From Aureispira sp964445645 (lineage in GTDB: Bacteria > Bacteroidota > Bacteroidia > Chitinophagales > Saprospiraceae), in NCBI GenBank assembly GCA_964445645.1, contig CAYULH010000009.1, positions 1 to 64,000 on the forward strand: 64,000 bases of DNA, in the 5' to 3' direction. Below are positions 1 to 8,855 of the stretch, in pieces. The translations under genes were made by a program, and so were the position numbers. Every line of letters begins with the position of its first letter. Within the stretch, counting starts at the first letter, position 1. The notes under the pieces were generated by a model, which was not told where the DNA came from, ran no database searches, and saw only the letters and a list, made by a program, of their open reading frames with translations.

Positions 1-60
1 CGGGGTTTTTCCAGCAGCATTCAGATTAGTTTTTTCCAGAACTTAACAGCCCTGCCCACA
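1..60. repeat. Intergenic repeat, copy A (cut by window edge)
   Basis: This segment holds a C-rich GGGG-TTTTT stretch, a CAGCATTCAGATTAG core and then CCAGAACTTAACAGCCCTGCCC. The same string recurs almost unchanged at 13996-14052, and in reverse complement at 46524-46580. It lies just beyond the 3' end of the first hydrolase gene on the minus strand, as the other copies lie beyond gene ends. The left part of this copy is outside the window. Confidence 0.75.
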
Positions 61-131
61 CGCTTCTCAACTCAAAATCCCCTCTACACCACTAGCATAG
101 AGAAGATTCCTTACCCAACCAATAAAAACTA

Positions 132-1547
132 CTAATACAAATCTAACATCTTCCACCACTCATCAATAGCCTCCAAAACCTTGGGGGAGATGGTTTCCTC
201 TATTTCCACATACTCCTCAATGGCTCCTGTCTCTGACGTTTGCAATAGATGATTTAGGTTTTGGAAAGCTTGTATTTTGTACGAAGGATTCTTGCCTTTT
301 TTGAGCGCTTTTTCAATGCCTTTTAGGTTGTTGACATGCACTTGTAGGTCTTTGTTGCCATTGATAGCCAATACAGGACAGCTTACTTTTTGGAGATAAT
401 CGGCAGGATTGGCCTTCAGAAAGTAATGCAGCCAAGGTGTTCTCAATTGGGCAATCAAATTACGTATAATTACTTCGGTCCAGCCCAATTGCTCCTTATC
501 CTTGGCCGATAATTTGGCCAAATCCTTTTTTAATAAGGCTAGGATTTCTGTGGTGCTTTTGTCTTTATTATTAGGGTCCAAAACTGCTGTGTAAATTTTG
601 TCCAAAGCCTTTGCCTGTTTTTTTGCCAATCGCTTGTTTTGGGTCTTTTGTAAGGTAATATCATAATTTTGCTGCTTTAGAGTTTCACGCCCTGCATAAG
701 CTGGCCCCGCCAACATCACTACAAAAGCCACTTCTTGGTGTGTACTCGCCACCATTGGGGCAATGAGTCCCCCCTCACTATGCCCCAGCAAGCCCACTTT
801 GTTGGCATCTACACGTGGATGTTTTTGGAGATAATGAACAGCTGCCGCCACATCTGTAGCAAAATCAGCAGAAGTTGCCCCTGCAAAAGTCCCCCCAGAC
901 TCCCCCACGCCTCGATCATCTACCCGCAATACCACCATTCCCTGACGGGTAAAATAATCGGCCATCACCCAAAAAGATTTGTGATTAAAAACTGTGGCAT
1001 CTCTATCTTGTGGCCCAGAACCAGAAATCAACACTACAGCCGGGCAATTTTGTCGATTAGCAGGCAAGGTAAGCGTTCCAGCCAAATTAATTCCAGCCCC
1101 TTTATTGGCAAATTCTACCGTCTCTACATCATAAGGAAAAGGGCCTTGGGGTGTTTGAGGACGCTTGGGGCCTGCTTCTGCATCATTGGTCAATGCCAAT
1201 GGAAAAGCCATTCCACCTTGCAACCACTCTCCTACAATTTGTTCTCCCCCTTCCTGAAGCTTACCCAGATACACGATTTTGGCAGCACTAACTTCTAAGC
1301 GAATATTAGGGGCTTTAATCTCTATTTTGTCAAATGCCACTCCATACACCATCTGATCGGGACTATCAAAGGTGGCTACCCAATTGCCATCCTCTTGCTG
1401 TATATGAAAAATAAGTGGAATGGATTGCCCATTTACCTCTAGCTTGCCTTGCCAGTGCCCAACTGCTGTCTGCCCATAAAGATTGGCGCAAATAATAAAA
1501 CTAAGGAAAATACTGAGCGGATATACAGAGTATGTTATTCGGTTCAT
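132..1547 (-). CDS. Secreted alpha/beta hydrolase (serine peptidase/esterase type)
   Basis: The 471-residue product starts with a signal peptide (about 1-26, ending LYGQ), so it probably acts in the periplasm. Residues 27-125 form a small beta-rich domain often placed before this hydrolase type in Bacteroidota. From about 150 the alpha/beta-hydrolase fold begins: an oxyanion-type SGSGPQD loop, DDRGVGES, and the nucleophile elbow GHSEGG with Ser257. Asp400 (INGNKD) and His433 (LNHLL) complete a plausible triad. An insert of helical, Lys-rich sequence (about 290-360) forms the lid. The substrate cannot be read from sequence; peptidase or esterase are both possible. It is a single gene facing the left edge, with repeat copy A just beyond its stop. 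Confidence 0.85.
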   Translation of the reverse strand: MNRITYSVYPLSIFLSFIICANLYGQTAVGHWQGKLEVNGQSIPLIFHIQQEDGNWVATFDSPDQMVYGVAFDKIEIKAPNIRLEVSAAKIVYLGKLQEGGEQIVGEWLQGGMAFPLALTNDAEAGPKRPQTPQGPFPYDVETVEFANKGAGINLAGTLTLPANRQNCPAVVLISGSGPQDRDATVFNHKSFWVMADYFTRQGMVVLRVDDRGVGESGGTFAGATSADFATDVAAAVHYLQKHPRVDANKVGLLGHSEGGLIAPMVASTHQEVAFVVMLAGPAYAGRETLKQQNYDITLQKTQNKRLAKKQAKALDKIYTAVLDPNNKDKSTTEILALLKKDLAKLSAKDKEQLGWTEVIIRNLIAQLRTPWLHYFLKANPADYLQKVSCPVLAINGNKDLQVHVNNLKGIEKALKKGKNPSYKIQAFQNLNHLLQTSETGAIEEYVEIEETISPKVLEAIDEWWKMLDLY

Positions 1548-1738
1548 AATTTATTAGTTGGTTTTGTTAATAACATTTAGACATTTATCTAAATATATAA
1601 CTATAATTCCCCTTTGCTTCTTTTAGTTCCATTTTTTGTCAGAATTGTTGGTGCTTATGACTGGGTTTTCATTGCTTGCTATGCAGCAAATGCGTCCTTA
1701 CAATAAGGAATAAAGCCTTGTTGGTTTGTTTTTATATT

Positions 1739-4513
1739 CTACCGCAGATATTCTGAGGGTTTTTTTCCGAAGCGATTGCTGTATGTTTTGGAAAAATGGC
1801 GTGTTGACATAAAGCCAATAGAGTAAGAGACTTCTTTGACCGTACTGCACAAGCCCTGTTCGAGCATCCGTCTAGCCTCTTGCAAACGAATTTCATTGAT
1901 AAACTTAAGGGGAGTGAGTCCTGTGTGCAATTGCATAAAACGATACAATTGTCGCTTGCTGGTTATTAAGGCTCTAGCCAAATCATCTACCGAAAACTCT
2001 GTGTTGTCCAATTGTTCTAGCACTACACGCTGTGCTTCTTCTATTTTCTCACGCTGTGCAGCCGTCATGCGTGCATCCTCTGTAGAGGGAATCCTAGTTG
2101 CTGTATTGTCTTCTTCTACAAGCTCCGCCTCTACATCTTCGGTTGCTGCTTCTGTTACTATTTCTTGAGCTGCTTGCTGCCGAATAGCAGCATTTTGTAT
2201 TAGGTTCTTGACATGAATGGTCAACTCCTCTACAGAGAAAGGTTTGGTCAGATACTCATCTATACCAATAGTGAGTGCTTCTAATTTGCTTTTAGTATCG
2301 GCACGAGCTGTAAGCACTATAACAGGTAGTGTAGCCCCCCAAGTACTAGATTTGATATGACGCAACAATTCAAAGCCGTCCATCTCTGGCATCATCAGGT
2401 CTGTAATGACTAAATCGTACTGCGACTCTTGTTCTTGAAGTGTTTTCCAACCAATAGCTCCATTTGCCGCTAGGTCTATGTTGTAATCATTCTGCAAGAC
2501 CAACTTAACAAAAGAAGCCATATCGTGATTGTCTTCTACCACCAAGATAGAAGGCTTATTGTTGTCTTTTTGGCTCAACTCTGCTGTGCCAATAGTAGAA
2601 GAAGTTGGTGTTGCTACTTGTACTTGCTCGACCACCATGTCCTTTTTAGACATTCTAAAAAACAAGCGTGAGCCTTCGTTGACAACACTTTCTATTTCTA
2701 ATTGAAAGCCTTGTAATTGTGCCAATTCTTGTGCTAGAGCCAACCCAATTCCTGTTCCTTTGGCAGAGATTTGTTGGGCATTCTTACTTTGATAAAAACG
2801 CTCAAAAATATGCGGCAATTCATCTGCTGCAATCCCTACTCCTGTGTCTTTGACCTCTACGTACAAATACTCCTCCTCTTCTTCTACAGTCAGAGTAATG
2901 GCACCTCCATCGGGGGTATATTTAAAAGCATTGGAGAGTAGGTTGTTGAGAATTTTCTCCATTTTCTTGGAATCAAACTCTACCACCAATTCTCGGTTGG
3001 CATTATAAACCAATTGATAATCAACTTGGCTGTATTTTTTTTGTATTTCAAATGCCTGATAGATACTTTGAATAAACGTGTAGAAGTGATTGTTGCGCTT
3101 GTGCAATTCTAAGGTGCTAGAATTGAGCTTGGCCAAATCCATAATATCATTGATGTATTGCAACATATTTTTACTATTGCGTAACACCATATCAAGCGAT
3201 TCTTGTGCCTCTTGAGATATTCCATTTTGCTCTGCATTTTGCAACAAAGCGGAAATAGGGCCGACCACTAACGACAAAGGAGTTCTCAACTCATGAGAAA
3301 TATTGGTAAACAACTGATTCTTGGCAGTTACTGCTTGTTCTGCTATATCCTTAGATTCCTTCAGTGCTGTTTCATAAGCAGTTTGTTGGCGTTGCAAATA
3401 AATATGATGCAACATATTACCACAAATAGGCAAGAAAGGTGTAGCATAATCTATCAGTGTATCGGTATAACCTTCCTTATTGGCTATTCCTACCAACCCT
3501 ATTAGGGTATTATTATATAAGATAGGAAAACAAACTAGTGCTGTTAAATCTTGTGCTTGTGCAGGTACAATAGGAAATTTTTGAGCTGTTTTTTGGCTGC
3601 TCATGGCTGTTACCAAATCTTGCAAATGGTGCAAGCCATCATTGCCTTTCCAGTAGCCTAGTTGCAATAAAGGAGCTTCTTCCAGTTTTTGTTGGTCATC
3701 TCGAACCGCCACCACTTCTAACTCCTGTGTGGGTGCTTCTAATTCTTGGGGTTTGATTTGTATTACAAAGCCATACTGACTGTGCATTGTTTTTATTAGA
3801 AGTGCCAGTAATTTTTGAATGCCTTCTTGCTGTCCTTGGCCCAAAAAGGATTGTGTTTGCAAGGCTTCTAATTGGCTTTGCAATTGTTTTTGAATGGCTT
3901 CTTTTTCTTGAAAGTCTTCTAGTGCTGCTGTTTTTTCTATAACAATGGCTTTTTCTGTATCATAACGTTTTACAATTAGACGGCTCACGAGTGTCACTGT
4001 TATTATCATACAAATAAAAATAACACTTGTATCTATAGATTGTGTAAGAGCACTTTGATAATGCACAACCCATTCTGGAAAAGAATATTCCAATGCAATA
4101 GTCATTAGGGTAGTAACCACCACAAACAATCCTATGGACACATAACGTTTTTGGTAGTCCAATAAGAAGTAAAGAAACAGAATAGTAAGATTAAAAGCAA
4201 TAGCAGGCCCCTCTAGGCCGCCCATTCCAAACCACAAAAAGAAGGAACTGATTTGGGTAAGAATAATAAATGGCCATGTAAGTATGGTATAATCTTTTAG
4301 GTGTTCGGAGAGCCAGAAACCTATCAATAAAACTGTACCTGTTATTAAATCTGCAACAGCAGGGAGCCAACCATTCCCAATCCATAGATTGGAAACCAAA
4401 CGAACTGCAATGACTACTAAACCATACTTACAGATGGTTTGAAATACTTTTTTGTGTGCAGTATAATTCTCGTCTGTTAAAGAACCAGAATTAATCGTTG
4501 ACTCCTTTGACAT
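1739..4513 (-). CDS. Hybrid histidine kinase with receiver and AraC-type DNA-binding domain
   Basis: The 924-residue protein puts a whole two-component system in one chain. Five or six membrane segments (about 25-185) are followed by a coiled coil, a GAF-like region (about 215-375), and a HisKA domain with the motif NISHELRTPLS (His near 407). A HATPase follows (N box NLLSNAFKYT near 524, GTGIGLALAQEL). The receiver domain has VVEDNHD and VITDLMMPEMDG with the acceptor Asp near 704. A C-terminal AraC-type helix-turn-helix lies at about 820-924. Its promoter-side neighbour is a paralogous kinase with the same membrane and catalytic layout but no HTH. Ligand and target genes are unknown; polysaccharide-sensing hybrids usually have a large periplasmic domain, which this one lacks. 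Confidence 0.93.
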   Translation of the reverse strand: MSKESTINSGSLTDENYTAHKKVFQTICKYGLVVIAVRLVSNLWIGNGWLPAVADLITGTVLLIGFWLSEHLKDYTILTWPFIILTQISSFFLWFGMGGLEGPAIAFNLTILFLYFLLDYQKRYVSIGLFVVVTTLMTIALEYSFPEWVVHYQSALTQSIDTSVIFICMIITVTLVSRLIVKRYDTEKAIVIEKTAALEDFQEKEAIQKQLQSQLEALQTQSFLGQGQQEGIQKLLALLIKTMHSQYGFVIQIKPQELEAPTQELEVVAVRDDQQKLEEAPLLQLGYWKGNDGLHHLQDLVTAMSSQKTAQKFPIVPAQAQDLTALVCFPILYNNTLIGLVGIANKEGYTDTLIDYATPFLPICGNMLHHIYLQRQQTAYETALKESKDIAEQAVTAKNQLFTNISHELRTPLSLVVGPISALLQNAEQNGISQEAQESLDMVLRNSKNMLQYINDIMDLAKLNSSTLELHKRNNHFYTFIQSIYQAFEIQKKYSQVDYQLVYNANRELVVEFDSKKMEKILNNLLSNAFKYTPDGGAITLTVEEEEEYLYVEVKDTGVGIAADELPHIFERFYQSKNAQQISAKGTGIGLALAQELAQLQGFQLEIESVVNEGSRLFFRMSKKDMVVEQVQVATPTSSTIGTAELSQKDNNKPSILVVEDNHDMASFVKLVLQNDYNIDLAANGAIGWKTLQEQESQYDLVITDLMMPEMDGFELLRHIKSSTWGATLPVIVLTARADTKSKLEALTIGIDEYLTKPFSVEELTIHVKNLIQNAAIRQQAAQEIVTEAATEDVEAELVEEDNTATRIPSTEDARMTAAQREKIEEAQRVVLEQLDNTEFSVDDLARALITSKRQLYRFMQLHTGLTPLKFINEIRLQEARRMLEQGLCSTVKEVSYSIGFMSTRHFSKTYSNRFGKKPSEYLR

Positions 4514-4530
4514 AATTCTTTTTTAACTAA

Positions 4531-4764
4531 GAAGTTGTTTAAATTTAGCCTAATGTCGCTAATGAAAGCTAATTTTGCCCTACTCTGATTGGCTTGTACA
4601 CAGTACAAACCAAGTCAGATCGCTTTGCGAGTGTTAAAAATTGACCCCATAGCGCTGCTATGAGCTAAATTTTTGCCTTGATTAGAACCAAATTAGTACT
4701 CATTATACTTGCGTGAGCTCGGCTATGGCCTCGGTTCAACACAATTCCATTTTTAAACAACTTC
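4531..4764. mobile_element. MITE-like element, copy 1
   Basis: The 234-bp element begins GAAGTTGTTTAAA and ends with the reverse complement TTTAAACAACTTC, a 13-bp terminal inverted repeat. The bases TAA flank it on both sides (4528-4530 and 4765-4767), a likely 3-bp target duplication. It is homologous to 25000-25226, which lies in the opposite orientation. It has no open reading frame, so it would need a transposase supplied from elsewhere. It sits between the two hybrid kinase genes, upstream of the HTH-bearing one, and could carry part of that gene's leader. Confidence 0.75.
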
Positions 4765-4944
4765 TAAAATAATTACACTATTTAATAACGGGATTATTTT
4801 AAGGACTTTTTGCAAAGTGAAATAGAGGGTCATAAGGTGAATATAACGCCCTTTGGCATAGTTTCAAAAATAATCTAGTATTTTCCTTTGACTTTCATAA
4901 CTAATGTATTATAACAATACATTTTCTAGGCAGTTTAATGTTTT

Positions 4945-7260
4945 TTATTGAACACGTCGTTCTCTTGCAGCTTTGGCCTTGAGCAAATGCTTTACCATTA
5001 CCTGTAATTCGCCAACTTCAAAAGGCTTGGTTAGGTAATCATCCATTCCAATCCTAAGATTGCGTAAACGATTATCAAATTGGGCTTGGGCTGTTAAAAC
5101 AATAATTGGGAGATGATTAAAGGCCGCATTGCCCTGAACTTTTTCAATAAGGGTAAAACCATCCATTTCGGGCATCATCAAATCCGTAATCATCAACTGA
5201 AACTGTTCGGGGTATTCTTCTAGTATTTCTAATGCCTCTTTGCCATTCTGAGCAGTATACACTTTATACTCTGATTGTAATATCTGTTTTAAAAACGAGC
5301 GCATATCTCTATTATCTTCTACTACAAGCAAGCTCTTCTCATGCCCATTTGTAGATGCTTCTAATAGCTGTTTTTTTGTTGCCGAAACGGCATTATTGGC
5401 AGTAAACCTAGCTGTTGATGGCGATTTTCGCAACATCTGAATTGGAATGTGAATAATAAAACAACTCCCTTTTCCTACTTTACTCCTCACACTTATTTCT
5501 ATTCCCAATAATTCTGACAACTCCTTGCACAAAGCCAGCCCAATCCCCATTCCAGAAAAAATACTCTCATTGGGATGCTCTACTTGATAAAAACGATTAA
5601 AGATTTGTTCAAAATGCTCTTGAGAAATCCCTGGGCCTGAATCACAACAAAGGATTTGTAATTCTTTTTCTAGTAATTTTACCTGCAAGGTTACATGCTC
5701 CTGCTCCCCGTCTTTGGTGTATTTAAAGGCATTGGATAAGATATTCTCAACAATTCTCTCCAGTTTGTCTGGATCGGTGTGTACCCCTATTGTATTTTCT
5801 GGTTCATATAGCAATTCAAAAGCCAATGTTCGATAAGAATATAAATCTTTGGTCTGCCGATAAATTCTTTCTAAAAAAGCCTGCAAATTAATAGTACTTG
5901 GTTTGGCTTGTAATGTATCCGAGTTCAATTTGCTTAAGTCTACAATGTCTTGAATATACGACAGCATTTTTTTGCTGTTCTTTTCTATCAATAACAACTG
6001 TTGAAGCCACTGCTCCTCTTTTAGTTGCTTAAAATCAGTTTTTTTGAGTAGATCAATAGGGCCCAAAATCAACGATAACGGCGTTCTTAATTCATGAGAA
6101 ATATTGGTCAAAAATTGAGATTTGAGACGGTTACTTTGTTCCGCTATTTCCTTGGCTTCACGCAATTCGTTTTCATACTTTCTTTGAGCACGTTTAAGAC
6201 GAATATTTTTAATAATCGAACCATAAGTAGAAATAAAAGGAGATAAATCATTAATTACCTTTTCATCATAACCTTCTGGACAATCTGTCAAAACTATAGC
6301 TCCTACCAATTGATAACTATAAGTAACAGGTATTCCTACATAATTGGCAGCATCATAGCGCTCATCGGCCGCAGCATCTTCGTCTGGGTTATTCTCAATA
6401 ACAACCGCTTGCCCACTATTTAGTTTCTTGAAAAAATCTTGAAAATAAGCCTCCTGATGCTCCAGAGGTATGGCTTCAAATAAAGGAGAAAAACGATGTG
6501 CATGGGGTTGGATTTGCCATTGACTAGCCTCGCTCGTATGCACCTCCCCTATAAACCCATAACGACTGTTGGTTACCTCTAGCAACTGCTGTAACAATTT
6601 ATCAAAACCCGGCTGCAAATCTTGTTCTAAAAACAAATCAGACTGTAAATCCTTTAGACGCATTAATAAGTCACGGCGTTGCTCGGCTGTTTTACGTGCT
6701 TTTTGCAACAGAACAGTGTGTTCTTTGGCTTTTTCTCGCTCTACTTTTACCCTATTGTTTACAATACCCAACAACAAAGTAACCACCCCACTAATGTACA
6801 AAGTCATCTGAGTATAATGCGCCCAATACTGTTGATTATTAAACCCAACAGTACCCTTCTGTATTTGCACAACAAAAATCACCACCAAAATAACTCCACT
6901 AACAATTAGTGACTGCTTCTTGTCTTGCTCCTCTCCTAAAAATAACATGTAAACCAGAATAATCAACACCATACTAGGTGCCCAAGCACTGCCCAAATCG
7001 CCCCAACAAATCCAAAGTATAGTAATTGCTATTTGGTCTGTGAGCAAATACCAATGCACAATAAGCCCCAATGGATGCTTCGAACGATTGGTAATTCCAT
7101 AAAATCCAAACAAGCCTATTGCTAGTATTCCATCTGCTATCATAGGCATCCACCCTGCTCCTTGAATAGCATGAAATAGCAATCGAGAGACCACAGCAAT
7201 AGCCGTCACCAAACAACTCAGCTCGAATAATTTGTTTGTAGAAATGGATTTTTCTTTCAT
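4945..7260 (-). CDS. Hybrid histidine kinase with C-terminal receiver domain
   Basis: The 771-residue membrane kinase is a paralogue of the neighbouring 924-residue protein. It has about six membrane segments (15-165), a coiled coil, a GAF-like region (about 200-355) and a HisKA with NISHELRTPLSL (His near 388). The HATPase has ILSNAFKYT near 510 and GMGIGLALCKEL. The receiver carries VVEDNRD and ITDLMMPEMDG with Asp near 692. It ends shortly after the receiver, so it has no DNA-binding output. It may pass phosphate to, or dimerise with, its neighbour; that is inference. The two genes run in the same direction but a 430-bp gap holding a MITE separates them, so separate transcription is likely. 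Confidence 0.92.
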   Translation of the reverse strand: MKEKSISTNKLFELSCLVTAIAVVSRLLFHAIQGAGWMPMIADGILAIGLFGFYGITNRSKHPLGLIVHWYLLTDQIAITILWICWGDLGSAWAPSMVLIILVYMLFLGEEQDKKQSLIVSGVILVVIFVVQIQKGTVGFNNQQYWAHYTQMTLYISGVVTLLLGIVNNRVKVEREKAKEHTVLLQKARKTAEQRRDLLMRLKDLQSDLFLEQDLQPGFDKLLQQLLEVTNSRYGFIGEVHTSEASQWQIQPHAHRFSPLFEAIPLEHQEAYFQDFFKKLNSGQAVVIENNPDEDAAADERYDAANYVGIPVTYSYQLVGAIVLTDCPEGYDEKVINDLSPFISTYGSIIKNIRLKRAQRKYENELREAKEIAEQSNRLKSQFLTNISHELRTPLSLILGPIDLLKKTDFKQLKEEQWLQQLLLIEKNSKKMLSYIQDIVDLSKLNSDTLQAKPSTINLQAFLERIYRQTKDLYSYRTLAFELLYEPENTIGVHTDPDKLERIVENILSNAFKYTKDGEQEHVTLQVKLLEKELQILCCDSGPGISQEHFEQIFNRFYQVEHPNESIFSGMGIGLALCKELSELLGIEISVRSKVGKGSCFIIHIPIQMLRKSPSTARFTANNAVSATKKQLLEASTNGHEKSLLVVEDNRDMRSFLKQILQSEYKVYTAQNGKEALEILEEYPEQFQLMITDLMMPEMDGFTLIEKVQGNAAFNHLPIIVLTAQAQFDNRLRNLRIGMDDYLTKPFEVGELQVMVKHLLKAKAARERRVQ

Positions 7261-7797
7261 TTTGAAAACAATTTAGGTTTTTGTCTATTTCAACAGAAGG
7301 GTAAAACAATAAAACAAACCTTATTTTTTATACATTATTTTACCAAAATTAAAAGAATCTGCAGGCAATAGCGAGTTGTTTATTATAATAATTGTAGGTG
7401 CTATAAATTTTGGCAAGAAAAATACTTTCTATGGCACAATATTACCCTTTTGTATGGGCTAGCTCAATGCCATATTTTTTCATAAACCTAAGTAAATCAA
7501 TACAAACCAAACACTTAAGACATTTGAAGAACAAAATAAATAATACACTTACTCCATTTTTGTTTTGACCTTATTAGAACCCTCTAACTACAAAATACTA
7601 TACAGATTACGCATTCTATAGTAGCTAAAAGCTCCCCCAATACGCCTTATAATATTTTAAACCTTTTCGATTTCCACCAAAGAAACTTTGGAGCAAAACT
7701 ATTCTGGCACAATAATTACACTATAGTAGTCAAAGTTACAAAGGTTCACCCAAAAGGTTGTTCACAAATTTATCACCTAATCACAACTATAATTACC
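7261..7797. other. Intergenic region without recognised gene
   Basis: This AT-rich stretch lies between the start of the kinase gene (minus) and the small plus-strand gene at 7798, so it should hold two divergent promoters. I found no reading frame worth reporting. Two TGGCAC-N5-TA strings (about 7432 and 7704) resemble the -24 half of a sigma-54 promoter, but neither has a GC at the -12 position. Confidence 0.4.
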
Positions 7798-7908
7798 ATG
7801 AAAGTATTAGAAACATTACTAGACGCAATCGAAAAAGCTTTATTTCCTGCTGAATTGGCTCCTAAACGTGTTCCTGTACGTAATAACAAGCCCAACTACC
7901 TTCGTTAG
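7798..7908 (+). CDS. Small protein of 36 residues, function unknown
   Basis: The frame ATG...TAG encodes 36 residues beginning MKVLETLLDAIEKALFPAE, an amphipathic helix, followed by a basic tail rich in Pro, Arg and Asn ending NYLR. It was judged a gene because it follows a 500-bp gap, starts with ATG after an A-rich leader, and is followed 57 bp later by a perfect 36-bp palindrome that can terminate transcription. It has no signal peptide or Cys. I do not recognise a family. Chance occurrence is possible at this length. Confidence 0.45.
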   Translation: MKVLETLLDAIEKALFPAELAPKRVPVRNNKPNYLR

Positions 7909-7964
7909 TTAGTTATTAATTATTAAGGTGATAGCCTTTTAGGTTAAAAGTATAAATATAAAGA

Positions 7965-8000
7965 AGAAGGGGTAATTAGCTTAAGCTAATTACCCCTTCT
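7965..8000. terminator. Perfect palindrome, bidirectional terminator
   Basis: The 36 bases form an uninterrupted perfect palindrome (18-bp arms, AGAAGGGGTAATTAGCTT and its complement). It lies between the converging 36-residue gene (plus) and the exported-protein gene (minus) and can serve both. Confidence 0.75.
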
Positions 8001-8044
8001 CTGTACCTGTACTAGAATGAATACTAATACTAATCTTCTACCTA

Positions 8045-8488
8045 CTATAGTGCTTGGCCTCCATCTGCATTAGCAGCTCCTTCCATAGCAGTCTCTTTTA
8101 TCACTACTGGATACCCTACTGGTGCTTGAACTTCAAAACGCAAACGCTCTACCAAAGCATTGCCTTTTACACGCACTTCATTGTTGATTTTAGGCATCGT
8201 AATTACCATTGTACCTGTTGCCTCTTCCAAATCCGTACTCAAGCTATAACGTCCAACCAATACCAACTGCTTCACGATATTCTCGTTCATGTTCTCTACA
8301 GTTAGATAAGTAGTTACACGAACAAAATCATTATCCCATGTACTGGTTTCTACTGCTCCGGGCAATTCTACTACTACTTCTTGAGCAGCAGCCAAAGCTA
8401 CAGATTTTACTAATGTTTTGTTAGTTTGAGCTTGTGTTGTTCCTAAAATTCCTGTGAATAAAATAACTAGTAAAAATAAATTTCTCAT
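8045..8488 (-). CDS. Small exported protein, DUF4097/adhesin-like beta fold
   Basis: The 147-residue product has a clear signal peptide (about 1-20, ending TQAQ). The rest alternates short hydrophobic strands: EVVVELPGAVE, VRVTTYLTVENM, GTMVITMPKI, LRFEVQAPVGYPVVIKE. This layout, with a strand rich in V/I and a closing PxGYPV segment, resembles the repeated beta-strand fold of DUF4097-type putative adhesins common in Bacteroidota, though it is shorter than usual. The function is unknown. A good promoter lies upstream (8589-8620) and a palindromic terminator downstream. Confidence 0.7.
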   Translation of the reverse strand: MRNLFLLVILFTGILGTTQAQTNKTLVKSVALAAAQEVVVELPGAVETSTWDNDFVRVTTYLTVENMNENIVKQLVLVGRYSLSTDLEEATGTMVITMPKINNEVRVKGNALVERLRFEVQAPVGYPVVIKETAMEGAANADGGQAL

Positions 8489-8588
8489 CTCCTCTTCTTG
8501 TGTATGTCTTTATAAATAATTGATTTTGATTTTTCGTTGTTGGCTGTTCTAGTCACAAAACCCAAACAGCATTCCTCTGTCGAGATTG

Positions 8589-8620
8589 CAAATGTAAGGC
8601 CATAAAATCAATTTAACAAA
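8589..8620 (-). promoter_or_regulatory. Bacteroidota-type promoter for the exported protein gene
   Basis: Read on the minus strand the sequence is TTTG, a 20-base spacer, then TACATTTG, matching the -33 TTTG and -7 TAnnTTTG consensus. The transcription start would be near 8583, giving a leader of about 95 bases before the ATG at 8488. Confidence 0.7.
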
Positions 8621-8726
8621 CCTTAATACAAAATAAAATTCTGAAAAAAAGAACAATCCTTCTATTCAAACAACACAAAATTCTGAAAAAAGTTTATTAT
8701 CAAAATAAAAACAAACATAAATTAAA

Positions 8727-8762
8727 AAAAGCAGAATCTATTTATAAATAGATTCTGCTTTT
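8727..8762. terminator. Palindromic terminator after hemH
   Basis: A perfect 36-bp palindrome (AAAAGCAGAATCTATTTA and its complement) lies 94 bp beyond the hemH stop codon. The outer A/T runs supply the U tract in either direction. Confidence 0.75.
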
Positions 8763-8855
8763 CGGAATTTTAAGAAATGAGCTTTTTTTTAAAATAAAAT
8801 GTATTTTTTTTCTTTCGTTAACTTTTTAGTTAAAAAAAACGATTAAATCTAAACC

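Noticed and set aside
735..1298. 187-residue frame opposite the first hydrolase gene
   Set aside because: It overlaps a well-supported gene on the other strand entirely and has no recognisable domain or signal.
7430..7725. Two TGGCAC-containing strings as sigma-54 promoters
   Set aside because: Neither has GC at the required distance, and only the -24 half matches.
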